DNA of 64,000 nucleotides from Symbiodinium natans (Eukaryota; Sar; Dinophyceae; Suessiales; Symbiodiniaceae): contig CAJNDS010002078.1 in the NCBI GenBank assembly GCA_905221605.1, positions 122,001 to 186,000 on the forward strand, given 5' to 3'. The position numbers were made by a program, and so were the translations under genes. Below, in pieces: positions 12,199-23,660 of the stretch; position 1 is the first letter of the stretch; the number at the start of each line of letters is the position of its first letter. The notes beneath the pieces are model-generated. The model was not told where the DNA came from, made no database searches, and was given only the letters and a program-made list of their open reading frames with translations.

Positions 12199-12577
12199 GT
12201 CTGTGTGTGTGTGTGTCTGTGTGTGTGTGAGTGTCTGTGTCTGTGTGCGTGTGTGTCTGTGTCTGTGTGTGTGTGTCTGTGTCTGTGTGCGTGTGTGTCT
12301 GTGTGTGTGTTGTGTGTGCGTGTGTCTGTGTGTGTGTGTGTCTGTCTGTCTGTGTGTGTGTGTGTGTTTCTGTGTGTGTGTGTGTCTGTGTGTGTGTGTC
12401 TGTGTCTGTGTGTGTGTGTGTCTGTGTCTGTGTGTGTGTGTGTTTGTGTGTCTGTGTGTGTGCGTCTGCGTGTGTGTGTGTGTGTGTGTGTGTTGCGTGT
12501 GTCTGTGTTTGTGTGTGCGTTTGTGCGTGCGCGCGTGTGTCTGCGTGTGTCTGTCTGCGTGTGTCTCTGTGTGCGTG
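12199..12577. repeat. (TG)n/(TGTGTC)n microsatellite
   Basis: About 380 bp of TG dinucleotides interspersed with TGTGTC hexamers and occasional CG. All six frames are open over much of it. Those frames (Cys/Val or Thr/His) are not genes. Confidence 0.95.
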
Positions 12578-12950
12578 GCACACCGCTGTACACGCGGGAT
12601 CGTCAACAAGCACTGCAGACAGGACCAAAATGAGCATGGCTTTGCAGTCAAACACAAGAGATTACATGTCATTTCCAGCAGGGAGTGCCTGAGAGTCTCC
12701 TGCCAACGAAGACGCTCTCAGTGCACAGTGATATGGAGATGGGACGCCATCTCCGTTATAGACGTCCTGTAACATACGCTGTGCATTGGTACCATCCTCT
12801 CGCTGTTGTTCTACTACCTCAACTACAATGCAGTTTTTCGACGTGGTCTTTTGGATTTCGCATGACACGTGGATGAATTCTTTGATGCTTGACACGAAGA
12901 TCTTGAGCCCATCAAGCTTGAGTGCACTGCGAAGCTGTTGTTATGCATGT
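12578..12950. other. No recognisable gene
   Basis: Unique sequence with short frames only; nothing assignable. Confidence 0.5.
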
Positions 12951-13210
12951 CATGAGTAGCAAAGTAGCCGAGCAGAATCACGTGAGCATGTCGAGTGAAT
13001 GAGCATGAACATGGACGAGAACATGGAGAAGGTTCGGAGCACGTCTGGACTCATTGATGAGCATGTCATGACTCATGTCGAAACGCAGTACATGCATGAG
13101 TGACGAACATTCATGCCGAGCAGAGATGTGATACATTTCCATGCCATGTTGGAATGCAGAGCATGTGTGTGCGTCAGAGCATTCATGTGACATGAGTTGG
13201 CATGTTTAGA
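12950..13210. repeat. CATG-dense stretch with GAGCATG repeats
   Basis: About 16 CATG tetramers in roughly 250 bp, against about one expected by chance. At least four lie in the heptamer GAGCATG and two in GAACATG. Spacing is irregular, so this is not a simple tandem repeat. A similar CATG-dense stretch lies at 16.68-16.93 kb on the other side of the Pro-rich coding tract. Confidence 0.6.
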
Positions 13211-13680
13211 GTTTGATATTTTCACATAACACTTAATTTCGCGACCTCTCTACCTCATCACTCACGAGTTCGTCCTCTACATCTTGTTCGAGCATATCTA
13301 TTTCCTGAACAGCATCAACTACCAGCACCAGTGGAGCACTAAAACATAAAGTGTGTTATACAGCCAGCCCGCCCAGTGCCTAGGGCTGCGGGTGTCGGTG
13401 GAGCCTCGCTCCTACGCGTGAATGCTGCCTATGTTAGTCCCCACTCCGGTGCGGACGCATTGGATAATCATAAAACTTATCTCGCCTGGCGAGCGAGACT
13501 GAAAAGGGATACGCATTTTCGTGGATTAGTAACATGCTGGGTCCACTAATGTGGATTCCGCCCGATGTTTGGCAAGAAGGCCGGCGCGCCTTATGTGTCA
13601 GATTTGGTTTAGGTCGACGTGAACAAGCATCCGGCATGATTGGCAACATTCTTCTTTTGGTTCTGCTACATTTGCTACCT
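13211..13680. other. No gene; possible element leader
   Basis: No coherent frame. The end (13681-13700) reads TTAATTGGTACCGGGTTCGA. This is loosely reminiscent of a primer-binding site (TGGTA...) after an LTR, but I found no matching LTR downstream. Confidence 0.2.
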
Positions 13681-13683
13681 TAA

Positions 13684-14950
13684 TTGGTACCGGGTTCGAA
13701 CGGTCGTCAGTGGCATCCTCCCCCACCTCCACCTCCGGCTCAACGACATGGTGCACCACAACCGGCACCGATGGCGCCTTACCAACCTACGTGGCAGATG
13801 ACAGACACGCATGGAGCACCATCCGATTCACTTCAAGGAGCACTCGTTCAGCAAGTACACCAAGGACAGGATGCTCCACCGTCAAGCTACCCCATGGTAG
13901 CTCAGCAAGGTCATTATGCTCAACAACAGGCAGTTCAAGCCCCATGGCAACCACATCAAGGAAGTGCGCTGGGACAAATAGCTGGCCCGCAGGACTCAGC
14001 TCAATACCATCACCAGATCCATCATCAATCAACATGCTCCTCATGCAGGACCAGGCGGCCACCAACGACCAGGTCCTCCAGCTCAAAATCGTCGTCCTCC
14101 TCCACCACCAGTACAAGATGTTCGACCTCCTCAACACCAACAACCCCGACCTCCAGCTTATCGCCCGCAACGTCCCTATCAGATTATGACACCACCTGAA
14201 TATCAAGAGCCATGCAGGGCCCAGATACCTCACGCCCAACATCAAGGTCAACACCTCAATGCGACTCCTGGAACACACCACCCAATGATCTCGACGAACC
14301 CCAGAGCGGTACATCGTCCTCCAGCACAACAAGAAGTCCCCAGAGCCGGCCGAGATCTTCTACCAGCACACATGCAGTACCAAGATCAAGTCTCTCCAGA
14401 GCAATTACCATACCAGGGCAATCCTCAATATGAGGCGATTCAATACGACAGCACGCAGCGTCAAGGCCCTCCACCATCCGATCACCCAGCACATCAGCTT
14501 CCAGCTCAGCAGGAAGATACAAGACGAGACGTGATTCACAACCCCATACAACCACCGGATATGCACCATCTCATACCACATCGCGAGCAAGCCTCGCAGC
14601 CCGCCCAGGACACTGCATCCCAAGGATCACAACATCCTGGAGTACCACAAGAACACCTTCGTGGACCAGCACATCCACAAGATCAACACTTCAGCCCGCC
14701 ACCGAACCATACGGTGACGCCGCAAGTCAGCCACCAGAACGTCGTCAGATCAGAACCTCCCAGACACACAAGGCCCAGGAGATCGAACGACTGCACATGA
14801 CCAAGATTCTCTGCCAGCACCGGCATCGACACACGCCTCTACTACGCCTCCTACATCAGTGCAGGACTTCACCCAATTTGTCAGTTGCTTCACGAACATG
14901 TTCAAGCAGATTGTGCCCATGATGCAGCAACCGGCGTCGGGATTCGGTCA
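13684..14950 (+). pseudogene. Pro/Gln/His-rich disordered protein, frameshifted (5' part)
   Basis: The plus strand encodes low-complexity protein rich in Pro, Gln, His and Ala, starting with WHPPPPPPPAQRHGAPQPAP. The frame changes near 14190 (to MTPPEYQEPCRAQIP, open to about 14800) and again near 14790. After that a frame reading SVQDFTQFVSCFTNMFKQI and MMQQPASGFGQ continues to about 14990. No intron borders explain the shifts, so this is most likely a decaying gene or the Gag-like leader of a mobile element. The next features continue it. I recognise no catalytic domain in this part. Confidence 0.4.
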
Positions 14951-14955
14951 ACGTC

Positions 14956-15615
14956 ATGAAAGTGGAAGTGAACAACCAGAAGATACGTGGTAGCAAAGAA
15001 GCACGACGACGCCCTACAAGACACAGAAGCACGAGTGGTTCTCGCACCCCTCGATCGACCACACATAGCGTCAAGACGCCGTACACCAAGCCGCAATCCA
15101 TACCGTCACCAGCATCTCATAGCGTCCGGCCTACTCCGTCAACCAAGCCTCATCGAGCCCGTCGCAGTACGTCACCAGCAAAATCGAGATCTGACACCAT
15201 GCGAGTACCGGACAACGTTCCAGGCCCATCGAGCAGGCGCTCTTCTCCACGCAGGCCAACTACCTCGCCGAGCAACACGCCGTCCAGAACAAGGAGCTCC
15301 TCCAGACCTACCTCAAGAACCACGCCCAACATCGTACTCAAAGCAAGACCAAGACGTGAAGAACACACATCCTCGCGCAGACCACACAGAAGCCCCACTC
15401 CTCCATCATCATCGAGGCACCCTACAACCAGGACAGCCTCGGAGACGTCCAGAGTGGAAGTGCATCACAACCACCAAACGTTCACGGATCAAGAACGCGA
15501 ACAACTAGGAGACCTATACCGTCGAGCTCTACATGACCCCCATCGCCTGGAATGCGTCACGGAGATGTACCACTCACAGGATCCTCCACCTCCAGCTGAC
15601 CCCCAAAACACGTAA
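14956..15615 (+). pseudogene. Continuation of the Pro-rich tract, coiled-coil-like segment
   Basis: All three plus frames are partly open. The most protein-like reading changes frame. One frame gives SRPIEQALFSTQANYLAEQH and NKELLQTYLKNHAQHRTQ at about 15225-15345, a plausible short coiled coil. Ser/Arg/Pro-rich readings occupy the other frames. Ordinary selection on one frame is not evident, in line with a pseudogene. It overlaps the start of the next open frame at 15533. Confidence 0.3.
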
Positions 15616-16561
15616 CCGCAAATACATGGAGGACCTCGTCGACGACATCAACACGATCACTGCGGACTACCCATGGTGGGATACAGAGCCTGCGCGAAAA
15701 GCGATCAGACAGGTCGCTAGATCTTTTGCGTGCGCACACCCATCAGTCACGCCCTACCTCTGCGGCTTCAGGAACACAGGCCCGCCCCACTTCACACTCA
15801 CCTCCATCCAACCGGCGATCCTGAACTTGGACCCCTACAGTGCGAAGGCCAACAGAGCAAGCCAGCCCCTAGTCCAGGTCCTCGTCATACCACTTTGTGA
15901 GACACGCCAACCTCCATTTCCACAAGATGATACACGGCCCCCGCCACCGCCACACAGAGGTACTCACCGAGCCTACTGGACCCACGCGACCGACGAGGCT
16001 GGCATTTGGCACATACTACGTGAGGGATTTGTTCGTCCCACAAATTGGCAGAGGACCAATTGGAACAACGCAGACCTCACCTTCCAGGAGGCATACTTGC
16101 CACATCGAGGGTTCAACGGATTTCACCAAGACAACGCACCCGACAACCATCAACTCGGCATCTGCCTCACCAACCTGCAGAAAGCACTTCGAATCCCCAA
16201 GGCAAAGGCCGGCCCCTCCGACGACATGGTCAGCGTTGGCTACACCATCTTTGGGAGAATCAAGTCGGGGGCGGCACGACACCTCAAAACAGGCGGTGGA
16301 GGATGGGCAACACAGAAAGCTCTCCTCGAGGCGTACCTCGACGACCAACATCAGACCTACACCACTATTTTCTCCCACCCCGAGAAGAGCGTCATCGACT
16401 CGCAAAACGCGGAGATCACCGGCATCACGATCAAACCACCGCGCCTACCAACACCCACAGATCCAGGTCACCCAGAACATCGCGAAGAACAAGAAGGGAA
16501 TAAACATCAGAGAAGGCACACCACCCCTCCAGATCACATACGAGGAGACGACCCGACGTGA
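15590..16561 (+). pseudogene. Protein with possible ADP-ribosyltransferase-like segment
   Basis: This frame is open from 15533 to 16561 and becomes protein-like from about 15590 (RKYMEDLVDDINTITADYPW). A central part reads YWTHATDEAGIWHILREGF, then VRPTNW. The pattern H-x-T...GI..I...G is like the first strand-helix unit of the ADP-ribosyltransferase fold, where His and Thr bind NAD. A later segment reads DMVSVGYTIFGRIKSGAARH. I cannot place the second and third catalytic residues with confidence. The last about 110 bases read better in another frame (NIAKNKKGINIREGTPP), which suggests a frameshift near 16440. It belongs with the Pro-rich tract upstream. The function is inferred and may be lost. 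Confidence 0.3.
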
Positions 16562-16679
16562 ACCACAGAAGTGACGGCCGCGCATCTTTTCACTTCCACT
16601 TCGCTACCGACTACCAGCAGGCACTCTACACCAGCTGCGATCCACAAAGAAGTTCGAGACGAACCGTGCAGTTTCACAC

Positions 16680-16925
16680 CCAACATGTCATGTCACGCAT
16701 CTGCACTTTTGTTTATCTAACACTGAATGCCGGATGTCTCACCCCATGTCATGCTGAAGTCACAAGCTCCTCATGCCACTTGGAGTTTCATAGGTAGCCA
16801 TGAGAGCATGGACCACATTCACGCGGATGATGCTTCATGTACATGCTACACGAGGGTTTCGCCGTTGCATGTCTGATGTCTCACCCCACGTCACGCTGAT
16901 GTCATAAGCTCCTCATGTTTTCATG
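16680..16925. repeat. Second CATG-dense stretch
   Basis: About 12 CATG tetramers in 245 bp. Together with 12.95-13.21 kb it brackets the Pro-rich coding tract. It overlaps the first unit of the 173-bp tandem repeat. Confidence 0.5.
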
Positions 16926-17215
16926 GATGACACGCACGCGGAAGCTGAACTGTATACATTCGACAAGAGAGCGTCCCGTTTCACCTCATACGTCGTCACG
17001 AGCACTGGAGTTTATCATCATAACACCGTTTCCAGCACTGCATGTCCGATGTCTCACCCCACGTCACGCTGATGTTATAAGCTCCTCACGTTTTCATAGA
17101 TGACACGCACGCGGAAGCTGAACTCTATACATTCGACAGGAGAACATCCCGTTTCACCCCACACGTCGTCATGAGCAGTGGAGTTCACCACCACAACATT
17201 ACATGTCCATGTTAG
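16728..17215. repeat. 173-bp tandem repeat, about three units
   Basis: Units begin at about 16728 (partial, about 140 bp, diverged), 16868 and 17041. The second and third units share GATGTCTCACCCCACGTCAC, a GACACGCACGCGGAAGCTGA block and a CATTCGACA block, and differ by scattered point changes. The array separates two blocks of gene-like sequence. Confidence 0.8.
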
Positions 17216-17222
17216 ATGACCT

Positions 17223-18980
17223 TTGCATGTGTCGCAGTTTTGTGATCACCAAAGCCAACAACGCGGTCTCACCGTTTGGTTCATGAATTCCGACGAGGAC
17301 ATAGAGCATGCGTTACACCGGTGGCTGACCGGGCAAGTACCCCGATCACTACGTCGTGCAGGTTTTCGGACCCCATATGCTGCAGCGGTGGCAGGCGATG
17401 CTCGTCAGCATAGTGGAGGAGAGTGAAATCCCGGTTGTTCACGATGAGACACCCCTACAACCCCGACCGTGGTCCGCGAACATGCACCCCACTCGCTACA
17501 TCGACGGCATTGCCAATCAAGAAGACGGACTCAGTCAATCCATCAACCGATTCAGGCAGCACACCATACGTGCAAAACTTCTACACCAATCGAGACTACG
17601 GCCCCTGGAGATGGAGTACCAACACAGCATGGGCACGAACCACTTGACTGTGAGCGTGACCACCTGTCCGAGCACCATTGCCCCAGCCACCACCATGCAG
17701 GAGCACGCAAGCCAATTTCAGAGATGGTATCCAAGTCGGCAGGCACCCCCGTTAGACCACGCCACGGGCATGTTCATGCAACCAAACGAAGAAGACAACC
17801 CGGTTCGAGATCTCCAGACATGGCATACGGCGCTTTTCCACATGTACCAGTACCACCGGATCGGCGAGTACCTGATTGTGGTGAACCTCCGCATCAAGAT
17901 CGGTCCAGGTCGCCGCTCCGTAATCCCGGAGTCCATACACGAGGCACTATGGTCACCAGCTTGCAGCAAATCTACGACAGCCTAGGACAAGAAGTACACA
18001 GCTAACATGACCACGGTCACCTTCTTCCAGTTCTTCCAGTTGATCAACTCGAACCAGGTCAAGCACCATGGTGGAGACGCCCAATCAAGCCTGAATTACT
18101 GCACATGCTGCCGCAGGTAAAACCCCACCATTGGGAGATACAGGAGGATGACATTACCAAGTCAAGACCCTGCTCAGGGACATTATGACGGGATCCTCTG
18201 GACTTCGCATCCTGCAGTTCATGGCATACCAGTTTCGCGTGATGATACGCAAAGGCACGAACTCTGACATGACCACCATGCCCAACCTCTACCAGCTGTG
18301 GCATTGGGGATACATCAAGTTCAAGAGCGTCAACGAGGAACTTTGGATCTTTACGCACAACTTCGCGGACCCCCAAACAATGGCCAGGTTGGAACAAACG
18401 TGCGTACACTTTCACAGGATCTGGACTTCTCAGGTTGTCTCCAGCACAGAAGGTCTTGTACCTATCTTTCCCAAAACACAGGACCTCTGCGTGGTGGTCT
18501 ACAACACGAATCCTCCGTTTTACCAACCCATGGCAGGTGCAACACCATCTCCGGCATTATGACCTTGCAGGCCGTCGCATCTCCATGGACGGCCTCCGCG
18601 GAGTCTGACATTAGAACCAAGCTCACCGTCGACCACATCTTCCATGACGTGCTCCCCCACATGATTTGGACACCCAGGTTCGCAATACCTTTGACGCTAC
18701 AGCAGCTACATGCCATTCAAACATCCACCAAGGCGGCATGTGTGCTCCATCGACTTTGAGATCCACTGATCTTCACTTTCGTCGACCCATGCCACGTCTC
18801 ACATGGCCAGACAGTCCAGCCAACCACACCTGACGGCTTTGGCCAGAAATCATTTGGTCGACTGGATCAAGCATGATCAACGAGATCAAGTACAAGATCC
18901 TCCACTTGAACCAGATCAGGCCATCCCTACACCAACACAGCAGGAGTGGGAAGACTTCATTGGTTAAAGAGCCCTACTCG
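17223..18980 (+). pseudogene. Frameshifted coding tract, unidentified
   Basis: Protein-like segments succeed one another in changing frames: MNSDEDIEHALHRWLTGQ at 17285-17340; VVQVFGPHMLQRWQAMLVSI at about 17350-17410; LQTWHTALFHMYQYHRIGEY and LIVVNLRIKIGPG to about 17910; LRILQFMAYQFRVMIRKG at 18200-18260; a segment to 18760 with TVDHIFHDVLPHMIW; and ARNHLVDWIKHDQRDQVQDP at about 18843-18905. There are at least five frame changes and some stops, so the copy is dead or there are unrecognised introns. Composition resembles the tract at 13.7-16.6 kb, and both may belong to one large mobile element. No domain is recognised. Confidence 0.35.
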
Positions 18981-18989
18981 AACTCCAAC

Positions 18990-19560
18990 AATGTACCACG
19001 ACAGATCGATAAGGAGAATCGCATGAGTGGCATTATGTACGTTAAAAAAATCTTTTGCGGAAAGACCAGCCGCTCTCGTCTTACCCTGCCGAGTCAAACC
19101 GCGCAACATGAATCGATTTCGGACAGATCAATCTTAATAAGCCATGACATGTTGACACGACACGGTCCACTTACGCTGCATGTGTCACTACGTTCTGCAA
19201 TTTTTTCGGACCCTGAAAAATGGATCTGTGACGGGCCGTGTGGTGTTGCGTTTTCGAGCATGTCTGGAACGTGCAGGCCCCTGCCAGCCAACTTTTTGGT
19301 TGCGAAGCAGTCTACCTGCGTTTCAGTGCGCAACATGCAGATTGTGTGCCAGTGTGGCGTCCGGATGCAATGTGCAGTTGGTAAGGGTGGATCAGGCCTA
19401 CTGTATGAATATTTCTTTTTGTTTTGCAAAAGTTCTGCCAAAATACACGTCGAAGCTCTGACAAGGATCCGTGTACGGTCTTGGCAAGGATGAGCTGGAT
19501 CCACAACTTTCAAAATGCTACTGCAAGGCGCTTGCAGGTCGCTTTCTGGACTTCACCTTT
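18990..19560. other. No recognisable gene
   Basis: Short overlapping frames on both strands without motif. Confidence 0.45.
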
Positions 19561-19569
19561 GGTTCACTT

Positions 19570-20009
19570 TCAATGGGTCAGCTTCTTCCCAAGCCCGGAC
19601 TGACAACTTTTTGGCCGATTTGGACTGAATCTCCAGTCGCAGTCTCCGCACAGGACTTCAGGTCCTTCCAACCAACTCAGGATCTTCACGTGGTCGCTCT
19701 CAAGCGTCTCTCTCGTGATGATGTGGAACGAACTACCAGAGTCAATCAGCCAGTGAATGCGATCATCTGAAGGAAAACTAACCACCTGGTTGTGAGCATC
19801 ATACCAAAGTGAGATCCTTCCAGAAACGTCTTGATTGATGACTGTGCTTTTCCACTACCTTTGGTTGTGGGCTGCACTGCTGCTTTCGCGGATGTAGACG
19901 ATGAAGACGATGGTGCCTCTGGCTGCGTCGTAACGGCCTGGCTCGTCGCCGCTCCGAGCTCTGTCTCCTTTTCCGCTTCGGTCACCTTACCTGTCCTTCT
20001 AAATTGCAT
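19570..20009 (-). pseudogene. Ty1/copia-type Gag-Pol remnant: aspartic protease
   Basis: The minus strand encodes IHWLIDSGSSFHIITRETL, with a DSGS active-site motif (about 19743-19732) in the context WLIDSG(A/S)xxH typical of retropepsins of copia-type polyproteins. Upstream on the same strand, in another frame (20009-19830), lies a Ser/Thr/Ala-rich linker such as often precedes the protease. A frameshift near 19800 separates the two. No integrase or reverse transcriptase follows on the minus strand, so only a short fragment remains. Confidence 0.6.
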
Positions 20010-20266
20010 CTGTTAAGCTACTCCAGGTGCAAAGGGAACTGCATTTTCGGAACTTGAAAGGGTTCTTGTGGTGCTGTCTAAAGGGGTGTTCCATCGGCAG
20101 CCCCAACTGGTGACCTGCATTTTCGCACCTACGGCGGATTCAAGTGACACTTCAGCAAGAACAACACTGTTGGAAAAACAACACAGCAGTTGTGCATCGA
20201 AGCAAAAGCTGCACGAAAACCACCACTTTTAGAGCCTGAACGCGCGTAGACACGAGCTTCTACGCA

Positions 20267-20333
20267 TGCGGAAACTGTGGAGATTCCAACGAGTTCACAA
20301 CAGATTGCCAAAAACCAGATCCGGAAAACCGAA
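20267..20333 (+). other. Zinc-knuckle-like fragment with His replaced by Glu
   Basis: The plus strand reads CGNCGDSNEFTTDC followed by QKPDPENRKS and a stop. Spacing is C-x2-C-x4-E-x4-C, the CCHC knuckle spacing of retroelement Gag proteins with Glu in place of His. It lies on the opposite strand to the neighbouring protease remnant. It may be a fragment of a second, inverted copy, or chance. Confidence 0.3.
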
Positions 20334-20339
20334 AATCGT

Positions 20340-21260
20340 AAAGTTGGACCCTTTCAAAGAACTAACAAGAAGTGCTTTGAAAAAGAGTCCAACTTTACGA
20401 TTTTCGGCTTCCGGGTCTGTTTTTTTGGCAATCTACTTTGCAACTGTGGCTTTCTTACAGGTTTCGCACACGGGGCTTTGCTTCTCGCCTCGCCCCAAAT
20501 TGCGGCTGCATCACAGCCTGCCCGCGGTCTTTGATCACCTCACTGGGCTGCAGCACGGCCTAGGCTTTTTTTGCTTCACCGGTCGGCAAAGCTCCCAGAA
20601 AAATGAGCATCCGGGGACAAAGGTGAACTGCAAAGGGATTTTGTGTAAACAGCCCAAAAATATTGGGCACCACCGGCGCTTCTGCCCAATTACACGCTTG
20701 ATAAGTGGTGACCCCCTCTGAAACAGCTCGAAGGCGTTGGTGTGCTTGGTTTTGTGTTTTACTTTGGCAGCTGGGGTTCCTTACGTCTTTACCAGGACAA
20801 TCTTTTGGCACTAGAAGGCCATTAATTTCTCTTAAAAGATTTAGATTGGAAACCATGGAGTCTTGTTATTGTGGGTCCAAAGCTGGCTGCCTTTTCACCA
20901 TGGCGTCAACCTTTCAAAGAATTTGTCCGCTGCCAGAACTTGCAAAAGAAGCCAGAAACAATTCGAACAATCACAAATGAAAATGCTTCAAGTTGAATAA
21001 AATTGCACTCTTCTTCTTCTTTATGAACGCTCCAAAAACAGGACTGTTGCGTTTGCGCAAACGTACAAAAAAGCTACAAATTGGGACCAAAGCACCTGAC
21101 ATATTCTGCCCGTAGCCGCAAGATCATAAAGTTGACAATCTGCTGTTCATTTAGTAGACTGGGGTTTCGGTGCATGGATGAGGTGGGGAGCAAGTCACAA
21201 CCAGTCAAATAGCTTTCCAACATTGAACAGCGAAATGTCAACCTTATGATCTGCCTGTCT
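20340..21260. other. No recognisable gene
   Basis: Sequence turns AT-rich here. No coherent frame or repeat beyond short homopolymers. Confidence 0.5.
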
Positions 21261-21262
21261 TT

Positions 21263-21533
21263 CTGGCTCTTTGTTTGTCTCTGATTTTGCTTTTGTATGT
21301 TTTCACAATATTTGTGGTTCTATATATTTGTGAATCGTTTGACGCTTGACGCTGGCGGCTTCTAGAGACCAGAGGTTTTGGTTTACTTTGTTAGACTTGC
21401 AGCTGAGGCGTCGAGTTTCATGGATTTCTTTGTTCTGCTTCTTGCGCAATTTTTTCTCGGAGGCTACAGACATAGCGGGAGAGTGCTTCGCGCCCCCATT
21501 TTGCCGTTAGGCTGTTAGGCAAAAAATCCAAGT
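21263..21533. repeat. Direct repeat, copy 1
   Basis: About 270 bp, from GGCTCTTTGTTTGTCTCTGA to AAATCCAAGT. It is repeated at 23335-23660 at about 90 percent identity by eye. This copy has a small GTTAGGCT duplication near its end and lacks a segment of about 30 bp present in copy 2 (next to CTGCAACTGCACGG). Confidence 0.9.
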
Positions 21534-21574
21534 AAGTAGAAGTGGGTGAAACACAAAACGTTTAGAGTCTAGAG

Positions 21575-21700
21575 TTTGGTTTCTATGTCACGAAGCCTCT
21601 GTGTCACCAACAGAGGGCAATATTCAGCATTTTTGGAAACCGACAACTTTAAACTCGACTCTCCCACATCCTCAATGTGGTTCCCGCATCCTGAAGTGTG
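21575..21700. repeat. Diverged interspersed repeat, copy A
   Basis: Contains CAGCATTTTTGGAAACCGAC followed by a CTC-rich segment and TCCTCAATGTGGTTCC. Related sequence recurs at 23900-24000 and 24105-24260. Confidence 0.5.
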
Positions 21701-22479
21701 TGTTTCTCAACTTAGGATTTGCTCGGATGGACAACAATATGGTGCGAAGCACTCCCGCGCACTTTTTTTCACATTTTCCAAAACGCAGGTTTCAGCACTT
21801 TTTAAGGTTTTTAAGTTCATTTTTCAGCGTTTTAAGGTGTCGTTGGGTCGTTGTTCAGCTCTCTGCAGTGGTCTCAACCTGAATTTGCTCTCAGAGTTCT
21901 TTTCAAAGAAATTGTATCTTTTGAAAACTGATTGTTTTCTAAGACACTATAACATGTTATTTTTTCGTTTTGTTCGAAAAATATTTTGAAATTCCATTCT
22001 GACTGACAAGATCGCACGCGTGAATTTTAAAATTAGTAACCTTAAGACGAGTTTTGCCATCGAAAAACTTTGTTTTTCACGTTGGGCGTGGTGTTTTTGC
22101 ATGGTGTTTTTGGACATGTTGATTTTTTGATTTTTGAGCCAGATTAGTTTGGTTGATTTAGTTGCATCAAAGTCAGTAAGCTTCTTTCGTTGAGAATATT
22201 CGTCAAGCAAGATAAAGTTGGATTTTGTCTTTTGTCGATCCATTTGAAAAAAGTTTGAGCGAGCAATTTTATGTGTCACAGTGTGCCTGGAATTGTAAAC
22301 TCATCAATAATATATTCTCTTGTTCCTTGCGTCTTTTTTAAACTGATTTTTGTCAAAAGATGAAAAATGCATTTTCAAAAACAAACTCAAAAAAATCATT
22401 GATTTTTTCAATCTGTCGTCAATGCCTCGGATTGACTGTCTTGACGCACAAACCGTTGAAATATTTTAAAGAAGTTTTA

Positions 22480-22612
22480 GCGGGTTGTAATGTTGTGGTT
22501 GTTTGTTGTGGGTGTGATTGGGTTCTGGTGCGGTTGTGGTGTGGTTGCTGCGGCTTGTTGTGGTTGTTGTGGTTGTTGTGGTTGTCGTGGTTGTGGTTGT
22601 TGTTAGTGGTTG
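22480..22612. repeat. GTT/GTGGTT-rich tract
   Basis: Irregular GTTGTGGTT trinucleotide-type repeat (TTGTGGTTGTTGTGGTTGTT and variants), grading into the trinucleotide tract that follows. Confidence 0.75.
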
Positions 22613-22739
22613 TCACGCGTCACCATTGGCAGTAGTTGTAGCCGTCGTGTTGTCCTCGCAGGAGTGGTCGTCCGCCAAAGTTGGAGTGGTAGTGGTGTCG
22701 TAGTGGTCATGGTTGGCAGCAACCGTCGCAGTAGTTGTA

Positions 22740-23262
<523 letters not shown>

Positions 23263-23334
23263 ATATTTTTTTGAGTGCAAAACTGTTTTTGATTTGGTTT
23301 GCGTTGTTTTTGTGTTTTTTCCTGACCTCTTTTA

Positions 23335-23660
23335 TGGCTCTTTGTTTGTCTCTGATTTTGCTTTTGTATGTTTTCTGAATATTTGTGGTTCTATAGTGTT
23401 GTGAATCGTTTGACCCTTGCGGCTTCTATATATTTGTGAATCGTTTGACGCTTGACGCTGGCGGCTTCTAAAGACCAGAGGTCTTGGTTTACTTTGTTAT
23501 ACTTGCAGCTGAGACGTCGAGTTTCATGGATTTTGCAACTGATGGATTCTGCAACTGCACGGTCTTTGTTCTGCTTCTTGCGCAATTTTTTCTCGGAGGC
23601 TACAGACATAGCGGGAGAGTGCTTCGCGCCCCCATTTTGCCGTTAGGCAAAAATCCAAGT
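23335..23660. repeat. Direct repeat, copy 2
   Basis: Second copy of the repeat at 21263-21533, same orientation, 2.07 kb downstream. It carries an internal partial duplication of TTGTGAATCGTTTGAC...GGCTTCTA near 23398-23470. The two copies bracket the trinucleotide tract. Confidence 0.9.

Noticed and set aside
12203-12772. Cys/Val-rich and Thr/His-rich frames
   Set aside because: Translations of the TG microsatellite; all frames are open.
13681-13700. LTR primer-binding site
   Set aside because: It starts TGGTA but does not match a tRNA end over useful length, and no second LTR was found.
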